DNA from: Janthinobacterium sp. TND4EL3
Lineage (GTDB): Bacteria > Pseudomonadota > Gammaproteobacteria > Burkholderiales > Burkholderiaceae_D
Reading direction: 5' to 3'
NCBI RefSeq assembly: GCF_900156175.1
Contig: NZ_FTMV01000028.1
Coordinates: 1-41,396 of the forward strand
Length of the DNA stretch: 41,396 bases
In this document: in pieces, positions 30,269 through 37,281 of the stretch
Layout of the letters: every line of letters starts with the position of its first letter
Position numbering within the stretch: the first letter of the stretch is position 1
Notes under the pieces: model-generated
The model's database searches: none
The model's input: the letters and a program-made list of their open reading frames with translations, nothing else
What the model was told of the DNA's origin: nothing
Program-made: the position numbers and the translations under genes

Positions 30269-31582
30269 ATGAGCTTTTTAGATTTCTTCCGGCCCGCTGC
30301 AGCGCCGGAGGCACAGTCACGCCCAAGCGATGTGAACGAAGTCCCAGCGCCGGCCGCAGCAGCGCCGGTGGCGCCGAGTATCCAGGCGTCGACCGGGCAC
30401 CTGTTTGCCGGCCTGGATGACCCCGACCTGCTGGCCTTCATGCGCACGGGTGGCGAAACCGCCTCGGGCGCTTACGTCAACGCCTCGAAGGCGCTGCAGA
30501 ACATGGCCCTGCTGCGCTGCGTGACGCTGATCTCGGAATCGATCGGCATGCTGCCGCTCAACCTTGTCGAGCGCGGCGACGAGAAACGCTATGCCACCGA
30601 GCACCCGCTGTACGACATTTTGAAGGCCAAGCCGAACAGCTGGCAGACAGCCTACGAATTCAAGGCGCTGATGCAGCTGCGCGTGATGATGCACGGCAAT
30701 GCCTACGCGCGCGTGATCTGGTCGCGAGGCCAGGTGCTGCGCCTGATCCCTATGTGTCCGGGCCGCGTCAAGGCAGAGTTGGATGACAGCTGGAACATGG
30801 TCTATACGTACACCCGCAAGGATGGACGCCAGGTCCCGATTCCGGCGGAAGAGGTATTCCACCTGCGCGACCTGTCCGAAGATGGCGTGACGGGCCTGTC
30901 GCGCGTGCGCCTGGCGCATGAAGCCCTCGGCATCGCGCAGCAGGCCCAGAAGGCTGCCGCGCGGCTGTTCAAGAACGGCGTGATGGCCGGCGGCGCACTG
31001 TCGGCGGCTGGCGCACTTACCGACAAGGCCTTTGGCCGCCTGCAAGACTCGATCAACGACAAAACCGGCGCCGAGAATGCCGGCAAATGGATGATCCTCG
31101 AAGAGGGCTTGAAGGCAGAACAGTTTGCCAACACGGCCGCCGATTCCCAGCACCTTGAAAACCGCAATCACCAGATCGAGGAAGTTGCCCGCGCCATGGG
31201 CGTGCCGCGCCCGCTGCTGATGATGGACGACACGTCCTGGGGTAGCGGCATCGAGCAGCTGGCCATCCTGTTCATCCAGTTCTCGCTGCAGCACTGGTTC
31301 ACCATATGGGAGCAGGGCATCGAGCGCACGCTGCTGTCGAAGGACGATAACAAGAAGCTGCGCGCCAAATTCAACGAGCGCGCGCTGCTGCGCGGCACCC
31401 TGAAGGACCAGGCTGAATTCTTCACCAAGGCACTGGGCAGTGGCGGCCACGCGCCATGGATGACACAAAACGAAGTGCGCGAGCTGCAAGACTTTCCCCG
31501 TTTCAATGACAAGGGCGCAGACGAGCTGCGCGCGCCCGCCAACCAAGCGAAGACACCCAATGACCCTGTTAAAACTGCCTGA
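30269..31582 (+). CDS. HK97-family portal protein
   Basis: A 437-residue protein forming the dodecameric portal vertex. ALLRCVTLISESIGMLPLNL, MMHGNAYARVIW, VFHLRDLSEDGVTGLSRVRL and VPRPLLMMDDTSWGSGIEQL are typical of the family. A proline/alanine-rich N-terminal stretch (20-45) is unusual but not alarming. AAGGA at 30254-30258 precedes ATG 30269. The 3' end overlaps the protease start by 23 bases. Confidence 0.95.
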   Translation: MSFLDFFRPAAAPEAQSRPSDVNEVPAPAAAAPVAPSIQASTGHLFAGLDDPDLLAFMRTGGETASGAYVNASKALQNMALLRCVTLISESIGMLPLNLVERGDEKRYATEHPLYDILKAKPNSWQTAYEFKALMQLRVMMHGNAYARVIWSRGQVLRLIPMCPGRVKAELDDSWNMVYTYTRKDGRQVPIPAEEVFHLRDLSEDGVTGLSRVRLAHEALGIAQQAQKAAARLFKNGVMAGGALSAAGALTDKAFGRLQDSINDKTGAENAGKWMILEEGLKAEQFANTAADSQHLENRNHQIEEVARAMGVPRPLLMMDDTSWGSGIEQLAILFIQFSLQHWFTIWEQGIERTLLSKDDNKKLRAKFNERALLRGTLKDQAEFFTKALGSGGHAPWMTQNEVRELQDFPRFNDKGADELRAPANQAKTPNDPVKTA

Positions 31583-32411
31583 GATCAACGCCGCCCAGGG
31601 CCTGGGCAACATCCAGTTCGATATGCGCCCTGATGCGCTTGAACGCTGGGAGCCGGGTATCCGCGCCGCGGCCGACGACGGCGCCGCCACCATTTCCATC
31701 TACGACCGCATCGGCGAGTCGTATGACAGCGAGGGCGTGACCACCAAGCGCATTTCGGCCGCGCTGCGCAATATCGGCGCGCGAGACGTGACGGTCAACG
31801 TCAACTCGCCCGGCGGCGACTTCTTCCAAGGCGTGGCTATCTACAACCTGCTGCGCGAGCACAAGGCCAAGGTCACCGTCAAGGTGATGGGCATCGCTGC
31901 CTCGGCAGCGTCCGTGATCGCCATGGCCGGCGACGAGATCCTGATGGGCGACGGCGCCTTCCTGATGATCCACAACGCCTGGGCCATGGCGATCGGCAAT
32001 CGCCACGACATGATCAAGGCATCCGAGCAGTTGGCGCCGTTCGATGCGGCCATGGCCTCGGTCTACGCGGCCCGGTCCGGGCTGAGCGCGGCGGAAGCTG
32101 CCGCCATGATGGACAAGGAAAGCTGGTTGGGCGCAGCCCAAGCCGTCGAACAAGGCTTCGCCAGCGGCATCCTGGCGCGCGAGCAGTTGGGCCACGATCC
32201 CGAAGCCAGCGCCGATACGAAATACCTTGCGATGGTGGAAGCGGCCATGGCCCGGGCGGGACATTCCCGTTCGGTGCGCCGCGAAGCCATCAAGTCCCTG
32301 TTTTCTGGCACGCCGGGCGCTGCTGGAAAAAACGCCACGCCGAGCGCTGGCACCAAAGAAGTGGCAGCGTCACTGCAAACCCTGATCAACAATTTGAAAG
32401 GCAAACAATGA
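31560..32411 (+). CDS. ClpP-like (S14) prohead maturation protease
   Basis: A 283-residue protein with a ClpP-type crotonase fold. NSPGGD (82-87) is the oxyanion loop, S115 in GIAASAAS the nucleophile and H138 in LMIHNAW the base. This class replaces the U35 protease in many HK97-like phages and would remove the capsid delta domain. The C-terminal 80 residues are low in structure and may serve as scaffold. ATG 31560 lies within the portal 3' end. An upstream in-frame start at 31506 is less likely. Confidence 0.93.
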   Translation: MTLLKLPEINAAQGLGNIQFDMRPDALERWEPGIRAAADDGAATISIYDRIGESYDSEGVTTKRISAALRNIGARDVTVNVNSPGGDFFQGVAIYNLLREHKAKVTVKVMGIAASAASVIAMAGDEILMGDGAFLMIHNAWAMAIGNRHDMIKASEQLAPFDAAMASVYAARSGLSAAEAAAMMDKESWLGAAQAVEQGFASGILAREQLGHDPEASADTKYLAMVEAAMARAGHSRSVRREAIKSLFSGTPGAAGKNATPSAGTKEVAASLQTLINNLKGKQ

Positions 32412-33691
32412 AAAAAGTAAAGATGACCAGCATCGCTACGGCGATGATCGCCAGCGCCCTGGCGGCGCACGCCGGCCAGGTCAGCCAACCCATCCCGCGC
32501 GGCATCGTCGCCGTGCGTGCTGATGGCGACGTGAATGCCCTGATCACCGATCTGAACAAGGCATTTCACGCCTTCAAGGAAGAGCACACCAAGCAACTGG
32601 AAGACGTTAAGAAGGGCAACGCTGATGCCCTGCAGGCGTTGAAAGTCGACAACATCAACGCAGAAATCGCCAAGTTGCAGGCGTCGGTCGACGCAGCCAA
32701 TGAGCGCATGGTTGCCGCTGCCATGAATGGCGGCGGTAACCAGTTGAAGGACAAGGAATACAGCGACGCCTTCCAGGCACACATGCGCAAAGGCGACGTT
32801 CAAGCCGCTCTGAGCAAGGGCGCCGCCGAGGACGGCGGCTACACCTCACCGGTTGAATGGGATCGCACGATCACTGACAAGCTGATCATTGTCTCGCCGA
32901 TGCGTGCCTTGTGCTCCGTGCAAAAGGTCGGCGGCGATGGTTACAAGAAGCTGGTTAACCTTCGTGGAGCCACATCTGGCTGGGTCGGCGAGACCGACGA
33001 GCGCCCGGAAACCGGGACGCCGAAGCTGGCGCAGCAGGCGTACAGCTGGGGCGAGATCTACGCGAATCCTTCGGCCACCCAGCAGATGCTGGACGACAGC
33101 GAGATCAACATTGAAGCTTGGCTGGCTGGCGAAGTCGACGTTGAATTCGCTTATCAGGAAGGTCGCGCTTTCGTGTCGGGCGATGGCACGAAGAAGCCCC
33201 GCGGCTTGTTGACCTACGCTGCGGGCGGCGCCAACTTGCACCCGTTGGGCGGCATCGCTGTAACCAGCTCGGGCGCAGCCAATGGCATTGCTGCCGACGC
33301 GATCCTCGACCTGGTGTACGCTCTTCCGCAGGAATTTACCGGAAACGCAAAGTTCTCGATGAACCGCAACACCATGCTGAAGATCCGCAAGCTGAAGGAT
33401 TCGGATAATAACTACCTGTGGCAGCCGTCGCTGCAGGCCGGCCAGCCATCCACGCTGGGCGGCTATGCGATTGCTGACATTGCGGATATGCCGGACGTCG
33501 CGGCAAACGCACTGGCAATTGCTTTCGGCGATTTCAAGCGCGCATACAAAATTCTGGATCGCGTCGGCGTCCGCGTGCTGCGGGACCCATATAGCAGCAA
33601 GCCATTCGTGTCGTTTTATACAACCAAACGAGTGGGCGGCGGCTTGGAAAATCCCGAATGCATGAAATTCATGCGGATTGCTGCAGCCTAA
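32408..33691 (+). CDS. HK97-fold major capsid protein
   Basis: A 427-residue protein. Residues about 38-100 form the helical delta/scaffold domain (LNKAFHAFKEEHTKQLEDVK); the HK97 fold follows with ALSKGAAEDGGYTSPVEW, MRALCSVQKV, RGATSGWVGETDERPETGTP and RDPYSSKPFVSFYTTKRVGG. ATG 32408 overlaps the protease stop. An odd feature is the first 24 residues, MKKVKMTSIATAMIASALAA plus HAGQ, which resemble a Sec signal peptide. A terminator-like hairpin follows at 33719. Confidence 0.95.
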   Translation: MKKVKMTSIATAMIASALAAHAGQVSQPIPRGIVAVRADGDVNALITDLNKAFHAFKEEHTKQLEDVKKGNADALQALKVDNINAEIAKLQASVDAANERMVAAAMNGGGNQLKDKEYSDAFQAHMRKGDVQAALSKGAAEDGGYTSPVEWDRTITDKLIIVSPMRALCSVQKVGGDGYKKLVNLRGATSGWVGETDERPETGTPKLAQQAYSWGEIYANPSATQQMLDDSEINIEAWLAGEVDVEFAYQEGRAFVSGDGTKKPRGLLTYAAGGANLHPLGGIAVTSSGAANGIAADAILDLVYALPQEFTGNAKFSMNRNTMLKIRKLKDSDNNYLWQPSLQAGQPSTLGGYAIADIADMPDVAANALAIAFGDFKRAYKILDRVGVRVLRDPYSSKPFVSFYTTKRVGGGLENPECMKFMRIAAA

Positions 33692-33718
33692 GTGAAATAG
33701 AGCCGGCAGACCAACAAT

Positions 33719-33743
33719 GCAACCTTCGGGTTGCTTTTTTTTT
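33719..33743 (+). terminator. Intrinsic terminator after the capsid gene
   Basis: GCAACC, loop TTCG, GGTTGC and nine T. It lies inside the late operon, so late transcription must read through; partial termination would give more capsid than connector transcript. Confidence 0.92.
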
Positions 33744-33753
33744 AGGAAAAACC

Positions 33754-33915
33754 ATGAAATTTATCAAAGAGTTCAAAGGCGTGCGCGACGGCGAAATCTA
33801 TCCCGAGACGTTCCAGCCGGGCGAGGAATGCCCGCCCGAGCTGGTCGACGCGGCGCTGAGCCTGGAAGTGCTCGAAGTGCCTAAGCTGGTCGAGCCGAAG
33901 AAAAAGGACAAGTAA
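33754..33915 (+). CDS. Small phage protein after the capsid gene
   Basis: A 53-residue acidic protein starting MKFIKEFKGVRDGEIYPETF and ending in a lysine run. AGGAAAA precedes ATG 33754; an open frame upstream runs through the terminator and is ignored. It is three bases before the head-tail connector. Similar small proteins are common between capsid and connector genes in HK97-like phages; function not established. Confidence 0.78.
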   Translation: MKFIKEFKGVRDGEIYPETFQPGEECPPELVDAALSLEVLEVPKLVEPKKKDK

Positions 33916-33918
33916 TCC

Positions 33919-34260
33919 ATGTTCCTGACACCTGAACTGGCCAAGGGCTACCAGCGCATCGTTGGCAACGATGAGGACGCCGTGATCGATCTGATCCTGT
34001 CGGCCGCTGAGCGCGCCGCGCTGGTCTACCTGAACCGCCAGGTGTTCGCCGACGTTGTCTCCATGGATGCGGCCATCACGGCCGGTACCGCGGGCGAGTT
34101 TCCGATGGTAATCGAGGACGATATCAAGCTCGGCATGCTGAAGATCTTCGGCGACCTGTACGAGAACCGCGAGGACAGCGTGCTGGCCGTGTCGGTGGCG
34201 CGGCTGCCGCTGGGCTCGCGCGAACTGCTGCGACCGCACCGCATCGGGAATGGCGTCTGA
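33919..34260 (+). CDS. Head-tail connector, gp6-like
   Basis: A 113-residue helical protein. DEDAVIDLILSAAERAALVY, DIKLGMLKIFGDLYENRED and RELLRPHRI are the signature of the HK97 gp6 adaptor family, which binds the portal ring. AAGGACAAG precedes ATG 33919. Its TGA overlaps the next ATG by one base. Confidence 0.92.
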   Translation: MFLTPELAKGYQRIVGNDEDAVIDLILSAAERAALVYLNRQVFADVVSMDAAITAGTAGEFPMVIEDDIKLGMLKIFGDLYENREDSVLAVSVARLPLGSRELLRPHRIGNGV

Positions 34261-34607
34261 TGCGCGCCGGCCAGCTGGACCGTCGCATCACGATTGAGCG
34301 CCCGGGCATGGTCGAGGGTGAGTATGGGCCGCAGCCTGGCGGTTGGGCGTCGTTCGCCACGCGCGTGCCGGCCCAGGTGCAGGACGCCTTGCCCAGCAAG
34401 TCGGAAACAGTGCAGGACGGTCTGGCCGTGGCCACGCGCCCGGCGCGCCTGCGCATACGTTATCTACGCGGCATCACCTCCGCCATGCGCATCACACTGC
34501 ATGGCGAAACCGACGTGGTTTTCCAGATCGTCGGTGGACCGGCCGAGATTGGCCGCCGGGAATGGCTGGAAATGACTATCGAGCAGTATTCAACCCAGGG
34601 GCAATAA
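34260..34607 (+). CDS. Head closure / head-tail adaptor protein
   Basis: A 115-residue beta-rich protein. MRAGQLDRRITIERPG and GWASFATRVPAQVQDAL, then RLRIRYLRGITSAMRI, mark the phage head-closure (SPP1 gp16-like) family. It plugs the connector before tail joining. Stop TAA overlaps the next ATG (TAATG). Confidence 0.93.
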   Translation: MRAGQLDRRITIERPGMVEGEYGPQPGGWASFATRVPAQVQDALPSKSETVQDGLAVATRPARLRIRYLRGITSAMRITLHGETDVVFQIVGGPAEIGRREWLEMTIEQYSTQGQ

Positions 34608-35092
34608 TGGCAGATGACCGCAACATCACCGGCGGCAAGGCGCTGGACGACTTCCTCAAATCCTTGCCGGCCAAGATCGAGCGCAACATCATGCGCTCGG
34701 CGCTGCGCCAGGGCGCCAACGTGTTCAAGGCCGAGGTGCGGGAAAACATCCCGGTCGACAGTGGCGAGCTGCGCCGCAGCGTGCGCGTGGTGACCAAGGC
34801 CAAGGGCGGCAAGGTGACGGCATCCGTGCGCGTTGGCAACAAGCGCGCTTGGTACGGCCACATGGTCGAGTTCGGCACCAAGCCGCACAAGATCGTGCCG
34901 AAGAAGAAGGGCGCCCTGGTCATTGGCCAGACCCGCGCCATGGTGGTGGACCACCCGGGCGCCAAGCCGCGCCCATACATGCGGCCGGCGTTCGACACCA
35001 AGCCCGACGCCGCCATCGCTGCCGTGGGCGCGCAGATCCGCAAGCGCCTGACTGCCGAGGGCATCAATGTGCCGGCGGCCGAAACCGATTAG
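34607..35092 (+). CDS. HK97 gp10-like tail/neck protein
   Basis: A 161-residue basic protein. ALRQGANVFKAEVRENIPVD, SGELRRSVRVVTK, YGHMVEFGTKPHKI and KPRPYMRPAFDTKPDAA define the HK97-gp10 family of tail-joining proteins. ATG 34607 is fixed by overlap with the upstream stop; a longer open frame upstream lies in another gene. Confidence 0.93.
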   Translation: MADDRNITGGKALDDFLKSLPAKIERNIMRSALRQGANVFKAEVRENIPVDSGELRRSVRVVTKAKGGKVTASVRVGNKRAWYGHMVEFGTKPHKIVPKKKGALVIGQTRAMVVDHPGAKPRPYMRPAFDTKPDAAIAAVGAQIRKRLTAEGINVPAAETD

Positions 35093-35099
35093 GACCACC

Positions 35100-35321
35100 A
35101 TGAAAATCAAGATGCTCAAAACCATGCCCGGCTCGATTGACGGCGTGACCGTGATCGAGCTGCAGGCCGGTACCGAATACACCATGACCGACGCCGCGCG
35201 CGGCCAGCGCCGTGCTGCTGCCTACATCCGGCGCGCCGAGGCCGTCGAAGTCATCGACGCCGCCACCGGCAGCGACCAGGCGCAGGCTGCGCCCTTCCGC
35301 AAGGCCCGGGCCAAGAAATGA
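35100..35321 (+). CDS. Hypothetical small protein
   Basis: A 73-residue protein with a small beta-like start, MKIKMLKTMPGSIDGVTVIE, an RGQRRAAAYIRRAEAVEVID helix and a basic end. ATG 35100 overlaps nothing, seven bases after the gp10-like stop. The stop overlaps the next gene's start. No family is recognised; neck-region genes of this size are common. Confidence 0.72.
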   Translation: MKIKMLKTMPGSIDGVTVIELQAGTEYTMTDAARGQRRAAAYIRRAEAVEVIDAATGSDQAQAAPFRKARAKK

Positions 35322-35725
35322 GCGCCATCAAAGTGATTCGCGCGCTGCTGGCCGCGCATGCGCCGGTGCTGGGCCTTGTACCGGTGGCCCGCATCGTGGC
35401 CGGTACCGTGCCGCAGGGCATGCCGCTGCCGGCCATCGGACTGACGGAGATCAGCCGGGTCGAGTTGCCCACCGTGTCTCGGGGCCAGCGCGCCGTGCAG
35501 GTCACCGCGCGCGTCCAGGTTACCGTGCACGCCAGCGCCTACCCGGAACAGAAGGCCGTGCTGCAGGCGGCCCGGCTGGGCCCGGGCGCGCATACCGGTG
35601 CCGTGGCCGGAGTTGCCGTGCGTAGCGTGATGCGCGATGTGGTCGGCCCCGATATGACCGACGACGAGGCCGGCGTTTATCAGCAGTCGCGCGACTTCAA
35701 AGTGGTCTTTGTCGAAGCAAATTAG
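35318..35725 (+). CDS. Tail completion protein, gp17/DUF3168-like
   Basis: A 135-residue protein. VIRALLAAHAPVLGLVPV, GTVPQGMPLPAIGLTEI and RAVQVTARVQVTVHA fit the DUF3168 tail-completion family, which caps the tail tube. ATG 35318 overlaps the upstream stop. A terminator hairpin follows. Confidence 0.88.
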   Translation: MSAIKVIRALLAAHAPVLGLVPVARIVAGTVPQGMPLPAIGLTEISRVELPTVSRGQRAVQVTARVQVTVHASAYPEQKAVLQAARLGPGAHTGAVAGVAVRSVMRDVVGPDMTDDEAGVYQQSRDFKVVFVEAN

Positions 35726-35744
35726 CAATTTCAACAGGTTTTCC

Positions 35745-35781
35745 AGCCCGCCCGTACCGCAATCTGCGTGCGGGCTTTTTT
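35745..35781 (+). terminator. Intrinsic terminator before the tail tube gene
   Basis: AGCCCGC (35745-35751) pairs with GCGGGCT (35770-35776) over an 18-base loop, ending in six T. Internal to the late operon, like those at 33719 and 37216. Confidence 0.85.
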
Positions 35782-35797
35782 ATTGAAAGGTACCAAC

Positions 35798-36250
35798 ATG
35801 GCATTCCCCAATGATTTTGAGACAGTCGCCGGCACCAAGCTGTTTGTTTGCGCGACCCGTCCGGCAGACAATACGGTGGCCGCATTCGCGGCGCTCACCT
35901 GGGTCGAGGTCGGCGACATTACCAGCGTGGGCGGTGTAAAAGGCCGCGAATACAGCACTTCCACGCTGGCGACGGTCGGCAGTGCGCACGACCGCGAGAA
36001 AAAGGGTAGCTACAAGTTGCCAAACGCTGAAATGGAATGCGCCTGGGTCGAAGACGATGCCGGCCAGATCATCATCGAAGCTGCCGCCAACAACTACACC
36101 GTCCCCGCATTCAAGGTGGAAAAGCAGGGCGGCGGCGTGCGCTACTTCACGGCGCAGGTTTCCAAATTCATCGAAAACCTGGGCACCAGCAACGATACGG
36201 TCAAAGGCGCCTTCACCCTGCTGCGCCAGACCGATACCCTCACCGCGTAA
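35798..36250 (+). CDS. Major tail (tube) protein
   Basis: A 150-residue protein. PNDFETVAGTKLFVC, TWVEVGDITSVGGVKGREYS and YTVPAFKVEKQGGGVRYFTA, with KGAFTLLRQTDTLTA at the end, match siphovirus tail tube proteins. GAAAGG precedes ATG 35798. An earlier in-frame GTG in the terminator is not credible. Confidence 0.9.
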   Translation: MAFPNDFETVAGTKLFVCATRPADNTVAAFAALTWVEVGDITSVGGVKGREYSTSTLATVGSAHDREKKGSYKLPNAEMECAWVEDDAGQIIIEAAANNYTVPAFKVEKQGGGVRYFTAQVSKFIENLGTSNDTVKGAFTLLRQTDTLTA

Positions 36251-36289
36251 GCGGCAATCCCTACGGCCTCAGGCCACCCCAGCACCGAC

Positions 36290-36326
36290 CAGGCCCGCTT
36301 CGCCCTTCGAGGGGCGGGCGGGCCTG
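36290..36326 (+). other. Strong hairpin between tail tube and tail chaperone
   Basis: CAGGCCCGC (36290-36298) pairs with GCGGGCCTG (36318-36326), with inner CGCCC/GGGCG pairs. A short T-run occurs only eight bases later. It may lower chaperone expression relative to the tube protein or stabilise the upstream message. Confidence 0.68.
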
Positions 36327-36362
36327 ATACGGGCATTTTTATCTCCCTCGAAAGGAAACACC

Positions 36363-36791
36363 ATGACCGATATCCGTAAATTCGCAGTAGAAGAAACCGC
36401 CGTCCTGCACCTGAAGGATGCCAACGATGAGCTGATGTACGCCGATGGCGCCGATGGCAAGCCCGACACCAATAAGCCGATGCGCATCACGCTGTACGGT
36501 CCCGGCTCCAAGAAATACGCCAAGGTACAGGCGGCCAACAACAACAAGCTGTTCACCCGCCTGAAGAAAAAAGGCAAGGAAGATCAGTCGGCCGACGACA
36601 AGGCGCAGGAAAGCGCCGATACGCTGACCCAGCTCACGCATTCGTTCGAGAACATCGGTTATGACTTGCTGGCCGGCGAAGCGCTGTACAAGGCCGTCTA
36701 CCTGGACACCACCATTGGCTTCATCGCCAGCCAGGTCAATGCCTACCTGAATGACTGGGCAAATTTTACGAAGGCCTCGGCGACGAACTAA
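36363..36791 (+). CDS. Tail assembly chaperone (gpG-like)
   Basis: A 142-residue acidic protein. TDIRKFAVEETAVLHLKDAN starts it; KYAKVQAANNNKLFTRLKKK and SFENIGYDLLAGEALYKAVY are typical of the first chaperone. Translation ends at 36791, but the heptamer A AAT TTT at 36761-36767 lies in the reading phase that permits a -1 shift, so a minority of ribosomes should make the G-T fusion. The genes sit between the tube and tape measure, the conserved place. Confidence 0.86.
   Translation: MTDIRKFAVEETAVLHLKDANDELMYADGADGKPDTNKPMRITLYGPGSKKYAKVQAANNNKLFTRLKKKGKEDQSADDKAQESADTLTQLTHSFENIGYDLLAGEALYKAVYLDTTIGFIASQVNAYLNDWANFTKASATN
36761..36767 (+). promoter_or_regulatory. -1 programmed frameshift site A AAT TTT
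   Basis: In the zero frame the codons read GCA AAT TTT, so AAATTTT fits X-XXY-YYZ with X=A, Y=T. After slipping, the frame continues TAC GAA GGC and is open to 37216. The zero-frame stop is 24 bases later. Confidence 0.85.
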
Positions 36792-37216
36792 GCCTCTTCG
36801 TACGGCACAGTGCCTGGCTCGGCGCTGTGCCAGAGGCAAAGAACGGCGTGCCCGCCGATGCCGTCAAGCTGTCTCGCCGCGAGCGCATTGAGCGCGATGG
36901 CGGCGAGATTGAAATGCCGCCATTCGACGAGGGCGAGTACCTGATTGCCTATCTGTACGAGCTGGGCCCGACCGTGGCGGCTGGCATGGGCGCCGGACCG
37001 GTGACGTTTTCCGAGATGGCCTCCTGGCAGGCCGCGCGCGGGTTTGAGCTTGCGCCCTGGGAGGCACGCCTACTTCGGCGCCTGTCTGTCGACTACCTGG
37101 CCGAATCGCACCGCGCCACGCAGCGCGACTGCCGGCCGCCTTGGAGTGGATCTGTTGCCGTTCGCGTCAGCCATGACCGCGCAGCAGCACGCGCCCTTGA
37201 GTTGTTTCTTGCATAG
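36767..37216 (+). CDS. Tail assembly chaperone frameshift extension (gpT-like)
   Basis: Read in the -1 frame after the slippery site, this adds 149 residues to the first 135 of the gpG-like protein (284 in total). The join reads WANF then YEGLGDELSLFVRHSAWLGA, and continues MPPFDEGEYLIAYLYELGPT and TFSEMASWQAARGFELAPWE. No ATG occurs early in this frame; a lone GTG at 36827 could start a 129-residue protein but has no clear site. The last quarter is arginine-rich. Known G-T systems use this arrangement to load the tape measure. Confidence 0.83.
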   Translation, partial: YEGLGDELSLFVRHSAWLGAVPEAKNGVPADAVKLSRRERIERDGGEIEMPPFDEGEYLIAYLYELGPTVAAGMGAGPVTFSEMASWQAARGFELAPWEARLLRRLSVDYLAESHRATQRDCRPPWSGSVAVRVSHDRAAARALELFLA

Positions 37217-37241
37217 ACCGTCCACGTGGCGGTCTTTTTTT
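37216..37241 (+). terminator. Intrinsic terminator before the tape measure gene
   Basis: GACCG/CGGTC (37216-37220, 37230-37234) with inner CCAC/GTGG and a run of T to 37241. It starts in the last base of the chaperone stop codon. Confidence 0.85.
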
Positions 37242-37281
37242 CGTCTGCCGCCCATGAGGTGGCTTTTGTATTGGATACGCG

